The position numbers and the translations under genes were made by a program. Below are positions 8,236 to 15,331 of a stretch of DNA of 21,530 bases, one piece after another. Under the pieces are notes generated by a model. It had not been told where the DNA came from. It worked only from the letters and a program-made list of their open reading frames with translations, and made no database searches. The stretch is from SAR86 cluster bacterium (lineage in GTDB: Bacteria; Pseudomonadota; Gammaproteobacteria; Magnimaribacterales; D2472). The stretch is taken from NCBI GenBank assembly GCA_016779285.1, contig JADHNV010000006.1:1-21530 (forward strand). Direction: 5' to 3'. Every line of letters starts with the position of its first letter. Within the stretch, counting starts at the first letter, position 1.

Positions 8236-9176
8236 GTACTAACATTTTAGATTTTGAAAAACCCATAGCAGAAGTTGTGGAAAAAATTGAAGCTTTGCAA
8301 TTAGCTGCTATAGACAACCCCGAGCTTTTGCCTCAAATTGATAAATTAAAATCAGAGCAAGCTTCGCTAACAAAGAAAATTTATTCAAAGTTGTCCACTT
8401 GGCAAAAAGTTCAAGTTGCCAGACATCCTCATAGGCCACACACACTTGATTTTATAAAAAGAATTTTTGATGGTTTTGAGGAGTTGCATGGAGACCGCCA
8501 ATTTGGTGATGACGCCTCTTTGGTTGGAGGGATTGCAACATTAGAAGGCATGCCCGTAATGATTATCGGTCATGAAAAAGGACGAGATACTCATGAAAAG
8601 GTTAAGAGAAATTTTGGAATGCCTCAACCTGAGGGTTACAGAAAAGCCAAAAGGCTAATGCAACTTGCTGAACAATTTAACATGCCACTTATTACTTTTA
8701 TTGATACAGCTGGAGCATATCCTGGGGTTGAGGGTGAAGAAAGAGGTCAAAGTGAAGCAATTGCTAGAAATTTAGCAGTGATGTCTAGTTTAAAAACTAA
8801 AATATTAGTTGTTGTGACCGGTGAAGGAGGTTCTGGTGGAGCTTTAGCATTAGGTGTAGGTGACCATGTCGCTATTTTAGAATATGGTACTTATTCAGTT
8901 GCCTCACCTGAAGCATGTGCATCTATTGTTTGGAGAGAATCAGACAAGGCTCCAGCAGCTGCAGAAGCCATGAAGGTTGGAGCAAGCGACTTAAAAAAAA
9001 TAGACATTGTTGATGAGATTATTGTCGAGCCAATTGGTGGGGCGCATCAAGACTATGATCTAGTTTCAGCCAACATTAAATCATCGTTGCTATCAAATAT
9101 AGCAGAGCTATCAAAATTCTCTCAAGAGGAGTTGCTGCAAAGACGTTATCAGCGCTTGCTTAAAATCGGCGCCTAA
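8232..9176 (+). CDS. accA: AccA, acetyl-CoA carboxylase carboxyltransferase alpha subunit
   Basis: With AccD, transfers carboxyl from biotin-BCCP to acetyl-CoA, making malonyl-CoA for fatty acid synthesis. The 314-residue protein (E. coli 319) has the N-terminal helical segment, HPHRPHTLDFIKRIFDGF at 65-82, ELHGDRQFGDD at 84-94, DTAGAYPG at 158-165, and GEGGSGGALALG at 197-208, the crotonase-fold loops forming the active site. YSVASPEACASIVWR follows and is highly conserved. The ATG overlaps the dnaE stop by 4 nt (ATGA). No accD is present here. It sits functionally with fabZ and lpx, all drawing on the same fatty-acid pool. Confidence 0.97.
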   Translation: MSTNILDFEKPIAEVVEKIEALQLAAIDNPELLPQIDKLKSEQASLTKKIYSKLSTWQKVQVARHPHRPHTLDFIKRIFDGFEELHGDRQFGDDASLVGGIATLEGMPVMIIGHEKGRDTHEKVKRNFGMPQPEGYRKAKRLMQLAEQFNMPLITFIDTAGAYPGVEGEERGQSEAIARNLAVMSSLKTKILVVVTGEGGSGGALALGVGDHVAILEYGTYSVASPEACASIVWRESDKAPAAAEAMKVGASDLKKIDIVDEIIVEPIGGAHQDYDLVSANIKSSLLSNIAELSKFSQEELLQRRYQRLLKIGA

Positions 9177-9178
9177 TT

Positions 9179-10144
9179 TTGTTTGATCGAAAAGCTTTCT
9201 TTGATTTGGTTGATCCTAACAAAAATATTACTGTTGGCTTTAGTGGCGGCGGGGATTCCTCTGCATTATTACATTTTTGTCATCAACTTAATCAGCAAGG
9301 GCTGCTACATGGCAATCTTTCTGCAATTCATATAAATCACTCACTGCATAAAAATTCAGACCAATGGGAAAGTCACTGCAAAATATTTTGTAAAAACAGA
9401 GGAATTGCTTTTAAAAGCTATGTCGTAAACATAGATTCAAAAAAATCGGGGCTTGAATCAGCTGCAAGAAATGCTAGGTATAAGATTTTTGAAGAAGTTA
9501 TAAAATCAAATGATCAGCTGTTAATGGCGCATCATGCAGATGATGTGGCTGAAACAATTTTATTTAGACTCTTTCGTGGAACTGGATTAGATGGCCTTCA
9601 AGGACCAATCAACAAACGGACTTTAGGCGAAGGTGTAATTTTAAGACCTTGGCTTGCTTATACTAAAGCGGACCTTTCTAGATACTTATCTATTAATGAT
9701 ATTGAATTTATGACAGATGATACTAACTTTGAAGATAGTCAAGATCGTAACTATATCCGCAATAAAGTTCTTAAAATTGCTTTAAGTAGATGGCCGAATG
9801 CAAGCAAGCAAATTCAACAAATGGCTGAACTAGTTTCAAAACACAAAAAAACTCATGATTTTTTTCTTCATAAGCAATTTGGAAAAAAGATGGAAGGCTT
9901 AAAATTGCAGCGGTCATTTTTACTCAATCTTGAAGAAGAAATCTGCATAGAAGTTATTAGATATTGGATCAAACTCAATAATGTGGCCATGCCAAATAAA
10001 AAAATTATTAGTGAAATCTTAAAAGCTTTTATTTATTCGAATCCAACTCCAAAAACTCAAGTCCATTGGTCTAGAGCTGATAATGAGCAAAAGAGTGCCT
10101 TTTTAACTTTTTGTGATGGTGATTTGGTCCTAAATAAGAAATAA
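9179..10144 (+). CDS. tilS: TilS, tRNA(Ile)-lysidine synthetase, short form
   Basis: Modifies C34 of the CAU-anticodon tRNA-Ile to lysidine, making it read AUA and accept isoleucine. The N-type ATP pyrophosphatase P-loop SGGGDSS is at 22-28, followed by HINHSL at 51-56, AARNARY at 96-101, AHHADD at 117-122, RGTGLDGL at 133-140 and RNYIRNKV at 190-197, all TilS-typical. The protein is 321 residues against 432 in E. coli; it retains the catalytic and first accessory domain but lacks room for the C-terminal domain, resembling the short forms known from some bacteria such as Aquifex. TTG starts the gene 2 nt after accA. The next in-frame Met falls after the P-loop, so an upstream non-ATG start is required. 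Confidence 0.9.
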   Translation: MFDRKAFFDLVDPNKNITVGFSGGGDSSALLHFCHQLNQQGLLHGNLSAIHINHSLHKNSDQWESHCKIFCKNRGIAFKSYVVNIDSKKSGLESAARNARYKIFEEVIKSNDQLLMAHHADDVAETILFRLFRGTGLDGLQGPINKRTLGEGVILRPWLAYTKADLSRYLSINDIEFMTDDTNFEDSQDRNYIRNKVLKIALSRWPNASKQIQQMAELVSKHKKTHDFFLHKQFGKKMEGLKLQRSFLLNLEEEICIEVIRYWIKLNNVAMPNKKIISEILKAFIYSNPTPKTQVHWSRADNEQKSAFLTFCDGDLVLNKK

Positions 10145-10155
10145 TCATTTATTTC

Positions 10156-10161
10156 GGAGAG
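10156..10161 (+). promoter_or_regulatory. ribosome binding site of the PaaG-like gene
   Basis: GGAGAG lies 4 nt upstream of the ATG at 10166. It is one of the few good Shine-Dalgarno matches in this window, where most genes rely on overlaps or very short gaps. It fixes the start and suggests that this gene is translated independently of tilS. The 21-nt gap shows no clear promoter. Confidence 0.7.
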
Positions 10162-10165
10162 AAAT

Positions 10166-10939
10166 ATGAGTTATGAAACAATAAGTCTAGGTATTGAAAA
10201 TAGGGTTGCAACTATTTCTATTAACCGCCCCAAAATGATGAATGCATTTAACGAGCAACTTATTTGGGACATGGGAGATGCTACTGAAATAGTAAAAAAT
10301 GATTCTCAAATTAGGGTTTTGGTCATAACTGGAGAGGGTAGAGGTTTTTCTGCTGGCGCTGATTTAACTGAAAGAGATGCATCTTGGGTAGATACAAAGG
10401 ATGCTTTGTTAAGAGGTTACCACCCATTTTTAAAGAACATTATTACAATGCCAAAACCAGTCATTGGCTCAATTAATGGAGCAGCTGCTGGCATAGGCGC
10501 TGCATTGGCTATGGCCTGTGATTTAAGAATTATGGCTAAAGATGCATACATTATGTCTGCGTTTAGTAACATTGCCTTGGTACCCGATGGTGGGCTCAGC
10601 TTCCTTCTTACAAGAGCCATTGGATACGCGCGTGCTTTAGAATATGCAATTGAAGCAAAGAAAATATCTTCTGCTGATTGTTTAACTCTGGGCATAGCTA
10701 ACAAAGTAGTGGAATTAGATGATTTGACTGCTGAAACAAAAAAATGGGCTGAACATTTAGCCAAGAGATCCCCCCAAGCACTATCATTAACAAAAAAACT
10801 GATGAATGATGCATTAATTCAAACATACGATGAAACCTTTAAGGCAGAGGCAGAGGCACAAAATAACATTTTTGGGTCTGCAGAAAATATGGAAGGAGTT
10901 AAAGCTTTCCTAGAAAAGCGTGAGCCTGACTTTAAGTAA
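10166..10939 (+). CDS. enoyl-CoA hydratase/isomerase family protein, PaaG-like
   Basis: A 257-residue crotonase-fold protein. Residues 59-67 (RGFSAGADL) form the CoA/oxyanion-hole loop, and GAAAGIGAALAMACD at 105-119 is the second oxyanion segment. The two catalytic glutamates of true enoyl-CoA hydratase (rat Glu144 and Glu164) align with Ala113 and Phe133, so hydratase activity is unlikely. Asp141 in VPDGG matches the catalytic Asp of PaaG-type isomerases and delta-3,delta-2-enoyl-CoA isomerase relatives. It probably shifts a double bond or isomerises an acyl-CoA; no phenylacetate genes are nearby, so the substrate is unknown. Its 3' end overlaps the convergent leuA end by 8 nt. Confidence 0.85.
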   Translation: MSYETISLGIENRVATISINRPKMMNAFNEQLIWDMGDATEIVKNDSQIRVLVITGEGRGFSAGADLTERDASWVDTKDALLRGYHPFLKNIITMPKPVIGSINGAAAGIGAALAMACDLRIMAKDAYIMSAFSNIALVPDGGLSFLLTRAIGYARALEYAIEAKKISSADCLTLGIANKVVELDDLTAETKKWAEHLAKRSPQALSLTKKLMNDALIQTYDETFKAEAEAQNNIFGSAENMEGVKAFLEKREPDFK

Positions 10940-12602
10940 TCAGCTTATTTAATCCGGCTACAATTGCTTGAAAAGAGGCTTTCACAGTATTGCCATCAAT
11001 GCCGGCTCCCCACTCATTTTTGCCTTCAAGAGTTAACTCAATGAATGCGGCAGCTTTTGCATCGGCGCCCGATGTCACAGAATGTTGATGGTAATCAGAC
11101 ACGGTAATTGAAGTTGCAAAATGATTATTGATCGCAGATACAAAAGCTTCAATAGGGCCCCCAGCAATGCCGACAAGATTAACTTCATCTTTCTCAACTT
11201 TTAATGTAATTTCCACTTTATCTGAAGTAATTCCTGAGGAATCTTCTGTTGAGGAAAGAGCATAATGAATTAGCTCGAGTTTTCCTGGAAAAGCAATGTA
11301 GTTTTTTTCAAACACTTTCCATATATCTCTAGACATGACCTCTTTACCAGTCTCATCTGCAACTTTTTGAACCTTTTCACTCAGATTGATTTGCAGTCTT
11401 CGGGGAAGAGATACCCCGTGGTCTTTTTCAAGAATAAATGCTATTCCGCCTTTACCTGATTGTGAATTTATTCTTACAACTGCCTCATATGATCTTCCAA
11501 GGTCTGCTGGATCAATTGGCAAATAGGGGACTTCCCATTCTGGTTTATTTGATTTCTCTAGGGCATTTAAGCCTTTTTTGATTGCATCTTGATGAGACCC
11601 AGAAAAAGCCGTGAATACTAGATCTCCTGCATAAGGATGCCTTGGGTGAACCGGAAGTTGATTACAATACTCCACCTCTCTTATGACGGCGTTAATATCT
11701 GAGAAATTAAGCTCTGGATCTATTCCTTGGGTAAGTAAATTGAGCGCGATTGTTACTATGTCAACGTTACCGGTTCTCTCACCATTCCCAAATAAAGTGC
11801 CTTCCACTCTATCAGCGCCAGCCATAAGACCAAACTCAGAGGCTGCAACTGCAGTTCCGCGATCATTATGAGGATGCAATGATAGACAAATGCTCTTGCG
11901 ATTTTTTAAGTTTTCATTCATCCACTCTATCTGATCACCGTAGATATTTGGTGTTGCCATCTCAACAGTTGCGGGAAGATTGATGATGATTTTTTCAGAT
12001 GAAACATCTTTTAAAATATCTACTACAGCATTACAAACTTCTGCTGCATAATCGAGTTCTGTGCCAGTAAAACTCTCAGGAGAGTATTCAAAAGACCATT
12101 TTGTTTCAGGGCTAGCTAATGCTAGTGTTTTGACCAGCAAGGCACCGTCGGTTGCTATTTTTTTTACACCTTCTTTGTTTTGATCAAAAACAACTTTTCT
12201 TTGTAGGGTGGAAGTTGAATTATAAAAATGAACAATAGCTTGAGAGGCCCCTTTAAGAGACTCAAAAGTCCTTTCAATTATATGATCTCGGGCCTGAGTT
12301 AGGACTTGGATTGTTACATCTGAAGGTATTTTTTTCTCTTCTATTAGCCATCGTACAAATTCAAAATCTGTTTCAGATGCTGCTGGAAAACCCACTTCAA
12401 TTTCTTTAAACCCAAGATCACAAAGAAGTTTAAACATTCGTTTTTTCCTTTCATGACCCATTGGTTCAATGAGAGCTTGATTTCCATCGCGCAGATCAAC
12501 AGAGCACCATCTGGGTGCTGATTGGATAACTTTATTTGGCCAATTTCTTCCTTTTAATGGAATAGGTTCAAAAGGTTTGTATTTTTTTATTAAATCTTTC
12601 AT
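10932..12602 (-). CDS. leuA: LeuA, 2-isopropylmalate synthase (long, Pseudomonas/actinobacterial type)
   Basis: Condenses acetyl-CoA with 2-oxoisovalerate, the committed step of leucine synthesis. The 556-residue protein has the N-terminal extension ending in WPNKVIQSAPRWCS, then the TIM-barrel with DLRDGNQAL (Arg38, metal-ligand Asp39), HPHNDRGTA with His243 and His245 as metal ligands, and NGERTGNVDIV at 273-283. A linker and C-terminal LeuA allosteric domain (about 420-556), containing GIAGGPIEAF and ending near GIDGNTVKASF, would mediate leucine feedback. This is the form found in Pseudomonas and actinobacteria, not the E. coli form. It is a single - strand gene, convergent with the PaaG-like gene and divergent from holD. 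No leucine leader peptide or attenuator is visible upstream, where the holD coding region begins almost at once. Confidence 0.95.
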   Translation of the reverse strand: MKDLIKKYKPFEPIPLKGRNWPNKVIQSAPRWCSVDLRDGNQALIEPMGHERKKRMFKLLCDLGFKEIEVGFPAASETDFEFVRWLIEEKKIPSDVTIQVLTQARDHIIERTFESLKGASQAIVHFYNSTSTLQRKVVFDQNKEGVKKIATDGALLVKTLALASPETKWSFEYSPESFTGTELDYAAEVCNAVVDILKDVSSEKIIINLPATVEMATPNIYGDQIEWMNENLKNRKSICLSLHPHNDRGTAVAASEFGLMAGADRVEGTLFGNGERTGNVDIVTIALNLLTQGIDPELNFSDINAVIREVEYCNQLPVHPRHPYAGDLVFTAFSGSHQDAIKKGLNALEKSNKPEWEVPYLPIDPADLGRSYEAVVRINSQSGKGGIAFILEKDHGVSLPRRLQINLSEKVQKVADETGKEVMSRDIWKVFEKNYIAFPGKLELIHYALSSTEDSSGITSDKVEITLKVEKDEVNLVGIAGGPIEAFVSAINNHFATSITVSDYHQHSVTSGADAKAAAFIELTLEGKNEWGAGIDGNTVKASFQAIVAGLNKLIT

Positions 12603-12615
12603 GATTGCTTGTGTG

Positions 12616-13050
12616 ATGTTATCAAATAAATCTCAGTATATTCTTTCCAAAATGGGCATCCCTCTATTTGAGGATGCAAAAAATTCTTCTATAAATAATG
12701 AAATTAACATCTACTTTTTTCAAAAGGACAACATTCTAACATTACATGCTAATTCTGTAGATGAATATCCGGAAAAAGAGATAAAGTTACTTGAAGCTAT
12801 CATCGGAGCAATTCGTGGCCCTAATCAGCCAACCTCTCATGGGATTTTAACCGCTTCCTTGCAAGAACCCTTTAATAAAAATGATTTGAATGGATCTTCA
12901 AATCTTAAGGCTTCAATAGCATTTTGTGAGTTAGAGAACTTGTTTGATGAGCTAGATCCAATTTTTTCACCTACCCTAGAGGATATGCTATTAAATCCAG
13001 ACCTAAAGAAGGAGCTTTGGGGGAAACTCAAGCCTTTGCAATCAACTTAA
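12616..13050 (+). CDS. holD: probable HolD, DNA polymerase III psi subunit (divergent)
   Basis: A 144-residue protein that I assign to the clamp-loader accessory subunit psi, which bridges the clamp loader to chi and SSB. The N terminus, with YILSKMGIPLF at 8-18, resembles the psi N-terminal peptide (a YL..MGI..W pattern) that contacts the clamp loader. The C terminus, with SPTLEDMLLNPDLKKELW, resembles E. coli psi near ASPALTDLRANPTARAALW. It is followed with zero gap by rimI, as holD is in E. coli. The ATG at 12616 gives family-like length and no leuA overlap; an ATG at 12601 adds five residues. No Shine-Dalgarno precedes either. The middle of the protein is poorly conserved, so the assignment rests on both ends plus context. 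Confidence 0.68.
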   Translation: MLSNKSQYILSKMGIPLFEDAKNSSINNEINIYFFQKDNILTLHANSVDEYPEKEIKLLEAIIGAIRGPNQPTSHGILTASLQEPFNKNDLNGSSNLKASIAFCELENLFDELDPIFSPTLEDMLLNPDLKKELWGKLKPLQST

Positions 13051-13491
13051 ATGAACGCTTTGATTAGGCCTGCTAGCGTAGATGATATTTCAGCCATTGT
13101 AGAAATAGAAAATAAGACGAATCAAATGCCATGGTCAACAGCGCAATTTCTATCCTCAATGGAAGTCGGTCATTATTCATCAGTTATGCACGAAGAGAAT
13201 AATATTTTAGGATTTGCTATCTATTCCCCAATAATTCCTGAATCACACTTGTTAAGCATTGCTATCGATCCAGCTCATCAGGGCAGGGGTCTTGGAGATA
13301 AACTATTGCAACAAATCATTCTTCAAAATAAAACAATTGGAGTGAAGATGATTTCGCTTGAGGTGAGAGTTTCTAATTTGCCTGCAATAAATTTATACGA
13401 AAAAAGAGGATTCCATAAAGATGCGATTCGACCAAATTATTATAGTGGCTCTCCAAAAGAGGATGCTTTACTAATGAGTTTGAAGATTTAG
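13051..13491 (+). CDS. rimI: RimI, ribosomal protein S18 alanine N-acetyltransferase
   Basis: GNAT-family enzyme that acetylates the N-terminal alanine of ribosomal protein S18 using acetyl-CoA. The 146-residue protein (E. coli 148) shows the acetyl-CoA binding loop QGRGLG at 77-82, preceded by the strand LLSIAIDPAH. Glu104 in LEVR and Tyr116 in INLYEKRGF match the catalytic Glu103 and Tyr115 of E. coli RimI. RPNYYSG near 127-133 is also typical. The ATG directly follows the holD stop, so the two are translationally coupled. The stop is separated by 1 nt from the stop of the convergent glutathione peroxidase gene. Confidence 0.9.
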   Translation: MNALIRPASVDDISAIVEIENKTNQMPWSTAQFLSSMEVGHYSSVMHEENNILGFAIYSPIIPESHLLSIAIDPAHQGRGLGDKLLQQIILQNKTIGVKMISLEVRVSNLPAINLYEKRGFHKDAIRPNYYSGSPKEDALLMSLKI

Positions 13492-13492
13492 G

Positions 13493-13972
13493 TTAGAGAA
13501 TTTTTTGTAACTCAGATTCAATTGCAGACCCACCATCTTTAGGAGCAAATCTTTTAACAACTTCACCGTGTTTGTTGACAAGAAACTTCGTGAAATTCCA
13601 TTTGACTGCCTCTGTGCTGAGAATTCCAGGAGACTCATGTTTGAGAAATTTAAATAAAGGACTGGCTTTTGAACCATTCACATCTATTTTATCAAACAAC
13701 TTAAATGATACATTGAATGTGAGATCACAGAATGATTGAATCTCTTCATTAGTCCCAGCTTCCTGGGCACCAAACTGATTGCATGGAAAGCCAAGCACTT
13801 CCAAGCCTTGATCTTTATATTTTTCATAGAGACTTTGAAGATCTTTGTATTGAGGAGTAAATCCACATTTACTAGCTACATTTACAATTAATAGTGTTTT
13901 TCCTCGGTAGTCGCTTAAATCTACTGAATTTAATTCAATGTCCTTAACGCTTATGTTGTATAACTCACTCAT
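13493..13972 (-). CDS. thiol peroxidase of the glutathione peroxidase family (Cys type, BtuE-like)
   Basis: Reduces hydrogen peroxide and organic hydroperoxides. The 159-residue thioredoxin-fold protein has the peroxidatic Cys36 in NVASKCGFTPQY, the family motif GFPCNQFG at 61-68, Gln70, and Trp125-Asn126 in WNFTKFLV, completing the Cys-Gln-Trp-Asn catalytic tetrad. Cys82 in the helix after GTNEEIQSF aligns with the resolving Cys of thioredoxin-dependent members, so thioredoxin rather than glutathione is the likely reductant. It has cysteine, not selenocysteine. It has no signal peptide, so it is cytoplasmic. An AGGAG Shine-Dalgarno (13979-13983, - strand) lies 6 nt before the ATG and fixes the start. 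Confidence 0.93.
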   Translation of the reverse strand: MSELYNISVKDIELNSVDLSDYRGKTLLIVNVASKCGFTPQYKDLQSLYEKYKDQGLEVLGFPCNQFGAQEAGTNEEIQSFCDLTFNVSFKLFDKIDVNGSKASPLFKFLKHESPGILSTEAVKWNFTKFLVNKHGEVVKRFAPKDGGSAIESELQKIL

Positions 13973-14017
13973 GTAGAACTCCTAATTTTGAATTTAGATT
14001 ATACGGAATAAAACAAA

Positions 14018-14029
14018 TATAATCATCGA
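14018..14029 (+). promoter_or_regulatory. -10 box of a predicted leaderless promoter for the acetyltransferase-parvulin unit
   Basis: A perfect TATAAT occupies 14018-14023 and is followed by exactly 6 nt before the ATG at 14030. With normal spacing, transcription would start at or next to the A of the start codon, leaving no 5' leader. No Shine-Dalgarno is present, which fits. No strong -35 is seen at 17 nt (TTTAGA at 13993-13998 is 19 nt away). The site lies in the 57-nt divergent gap with the peroxidase gene. The same geometry recurs before astA. Confidence 0.6.
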
Positions 14030-15331
14030 ATGAGAATTAAATGGAAATCTTACTCGGCCCTAACCAAAGATGAATTATATGCATTGCTTAATCTTCGCCA
14101 GCAAGTCTTTGTTGTTGAGCAGGATTGTCCATTTATTGATGCCGATTTTAAAGATCAAGATTGTGATCACTTGCTTGCCTATCAGAACAATGAGCTGGTG
14201 GGTTACCTAAGAGTTGCAAAGCCTGGAAAACGTTACGAGGGACCAGAAATTGGTAGAGTATTAACAGCTGAGAAGATTAGAGGAGAAGGTGTTGGAAAGA
14301 TTTTAACTCAGGAGGCCATTGAGTTTTGTGCATCTAAATACTCAAATCATGAAATAGGTTTATCTGCACAATACAGACTTTTAAACTTCTATAAAGATTT
14401 TGGTTTTGTACCTCAGGGTGAGGTGTATCTAGAAGATGATATAGATCATATCAAGATGACCTTGACCCCAACTTCAAATCACAAAAATGCTTTTCAATGG
14501 AGGCTAGGAATTCATCCATTACTAATTTTAGGCGGAATTCTCTCCATTGGAATTATAGGCTCAAGTTTTGTTAAAGAGATTGATGTCTCTCAGCTGAATT
14601 GGGTTGCTAAAATTGATGAGAGGGCAATTTCAAAAGAAAAGTATGAGATTTATTTAGAATCAATTGCTCAATCAAGAAAAACCGGATTAATAGACTCAGA
14701 TCCAGAGAATATCCTCGAAAGAATGATCGATGAGGAGTTATTGATTCAGCGAGGGATTGATCTTGGGATGATTGAGAATGATACCGAGATCAGAAGCACA
14801 ATCATTCAAAAAATGATTGGCTCAATTATTGCTGAGACAAATGATTTGCGTATTTCGAGGCAAGACCTTGAAGACTTCTATTCTGTTAACAAGGATTTGT
14901 TTACGCCCAGCCCCAAGCTGCAACTTTTAAAGTTAAGCTTTAATAGCAACAAAGCGAATGCTGGCAATCAAGCTAGAGACTTACTTATTGAGGGTGATCT
15001 TGTCGCTGCAAAGCAGCTTGCTGAAAATGAAGTTATTAGTCTGCCTAATGTTTTACTGCCGGCAATGAAAATTAGGGAATACATTGGACCTTCTCTCACT
15101 CAGATTGCATTGGGCCTAGAAGAAGGTGAGGTGAGTGATCTGATAGAGCTTGATGGGAGTTTCCATTTATTGGTGCCACTTCAAAAAATTATATCTAGCG
15201 CTCCTGAGTTTAATGATGTCTATCAGCAAGTGGAGTCTGAATTTATTCGATTTAAAGGAGAGGAGTTGTTAGACGAATATTTAGAAGATCTCAGAAATTG
15301 GTATGACGTTGTTAAGGCAAATGACCTTTAA
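14030..15331 (+). CDS. fusion: ElaA-type GNAT acetyltransferase - membrane span - parvulin/SurA-like domain
   Basis: A single 433-residue frame. Residues 1-145 match E. coli ElaA along its length, a GNAT protein of unclear substrate: LLNLRQQVFVVEQDCPF at 19-35, IGRVLTAEKIRGEGVGKIL at 74-92 with the acetyl-CoA loop, and LLNFYKDFGFVP at 117-128. Residues about 161-181 form one membrane helix. Residues 190-433 resemble SurA/PpiD-type chaperones: an N-terminal helical part with INERMIDEELL-like character (ILERMIDEELLIQRG at 228-242), then a degenerate rotamase domain ending GSFHLLVPLQKI. The active-site His of the usual SHIL strand is absent, so isomerase activity is doubtful. Topology predicts a cytosolic acetyltransferase and periplasmic chaperone domain. 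It overlaps the HupE gene, suggesting joint function. Confidence 0.75.
   Translation: MRIKWKSYSALTKDELYALLNLRQQVFVVEQDCPFIDADFKDQDCDHLLAYQNNELVGYLRVAKPGKRYEGPEIGRVLTAEKIRGEGVGKILTQEAIEFCASKYSNHEIGLSAQYRLLNFYKDFGFVPQGEVYLEDDIDHIKMTLTPTSNHKNAFQWRLGIHPLLILGGILSIGIIGSSFVKEIDVSQLNWVAKIDERAISKEKYEIYLESIAQSRKTGLIDSDPENILERMIDEELLIQRGIDLGMIENDTEIRSTIIQKMIGSIIAETNDLRISRQDLEDFYSVNKDLFTPSPKLQLLKLSFNSNKANAGNQARDLLIEGDLVAAKQLAENEVISLPNVLLPAMKIREYIGPSLTQIALGLEEGEVSDLIELDGSFHLLVPLQKIISSAPEFNDVYQQVESEFIRFKGEELLDEYLEDLRNWYDVVKANDL

Noticed and set aside
10417..10764. 115-codon - strand frame inside the PaaG-like gene
   Set aside because: It mirrors a conserved crotonase coding region; its composition is what antisense of such a gene gives.
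12577..12615. Longer holD start overlapping the leuA coding region
   Set aside because: The psi N-terminal motif lies just after the ATG at 12616, and the longer form would overlap leuA without any ribosome site.
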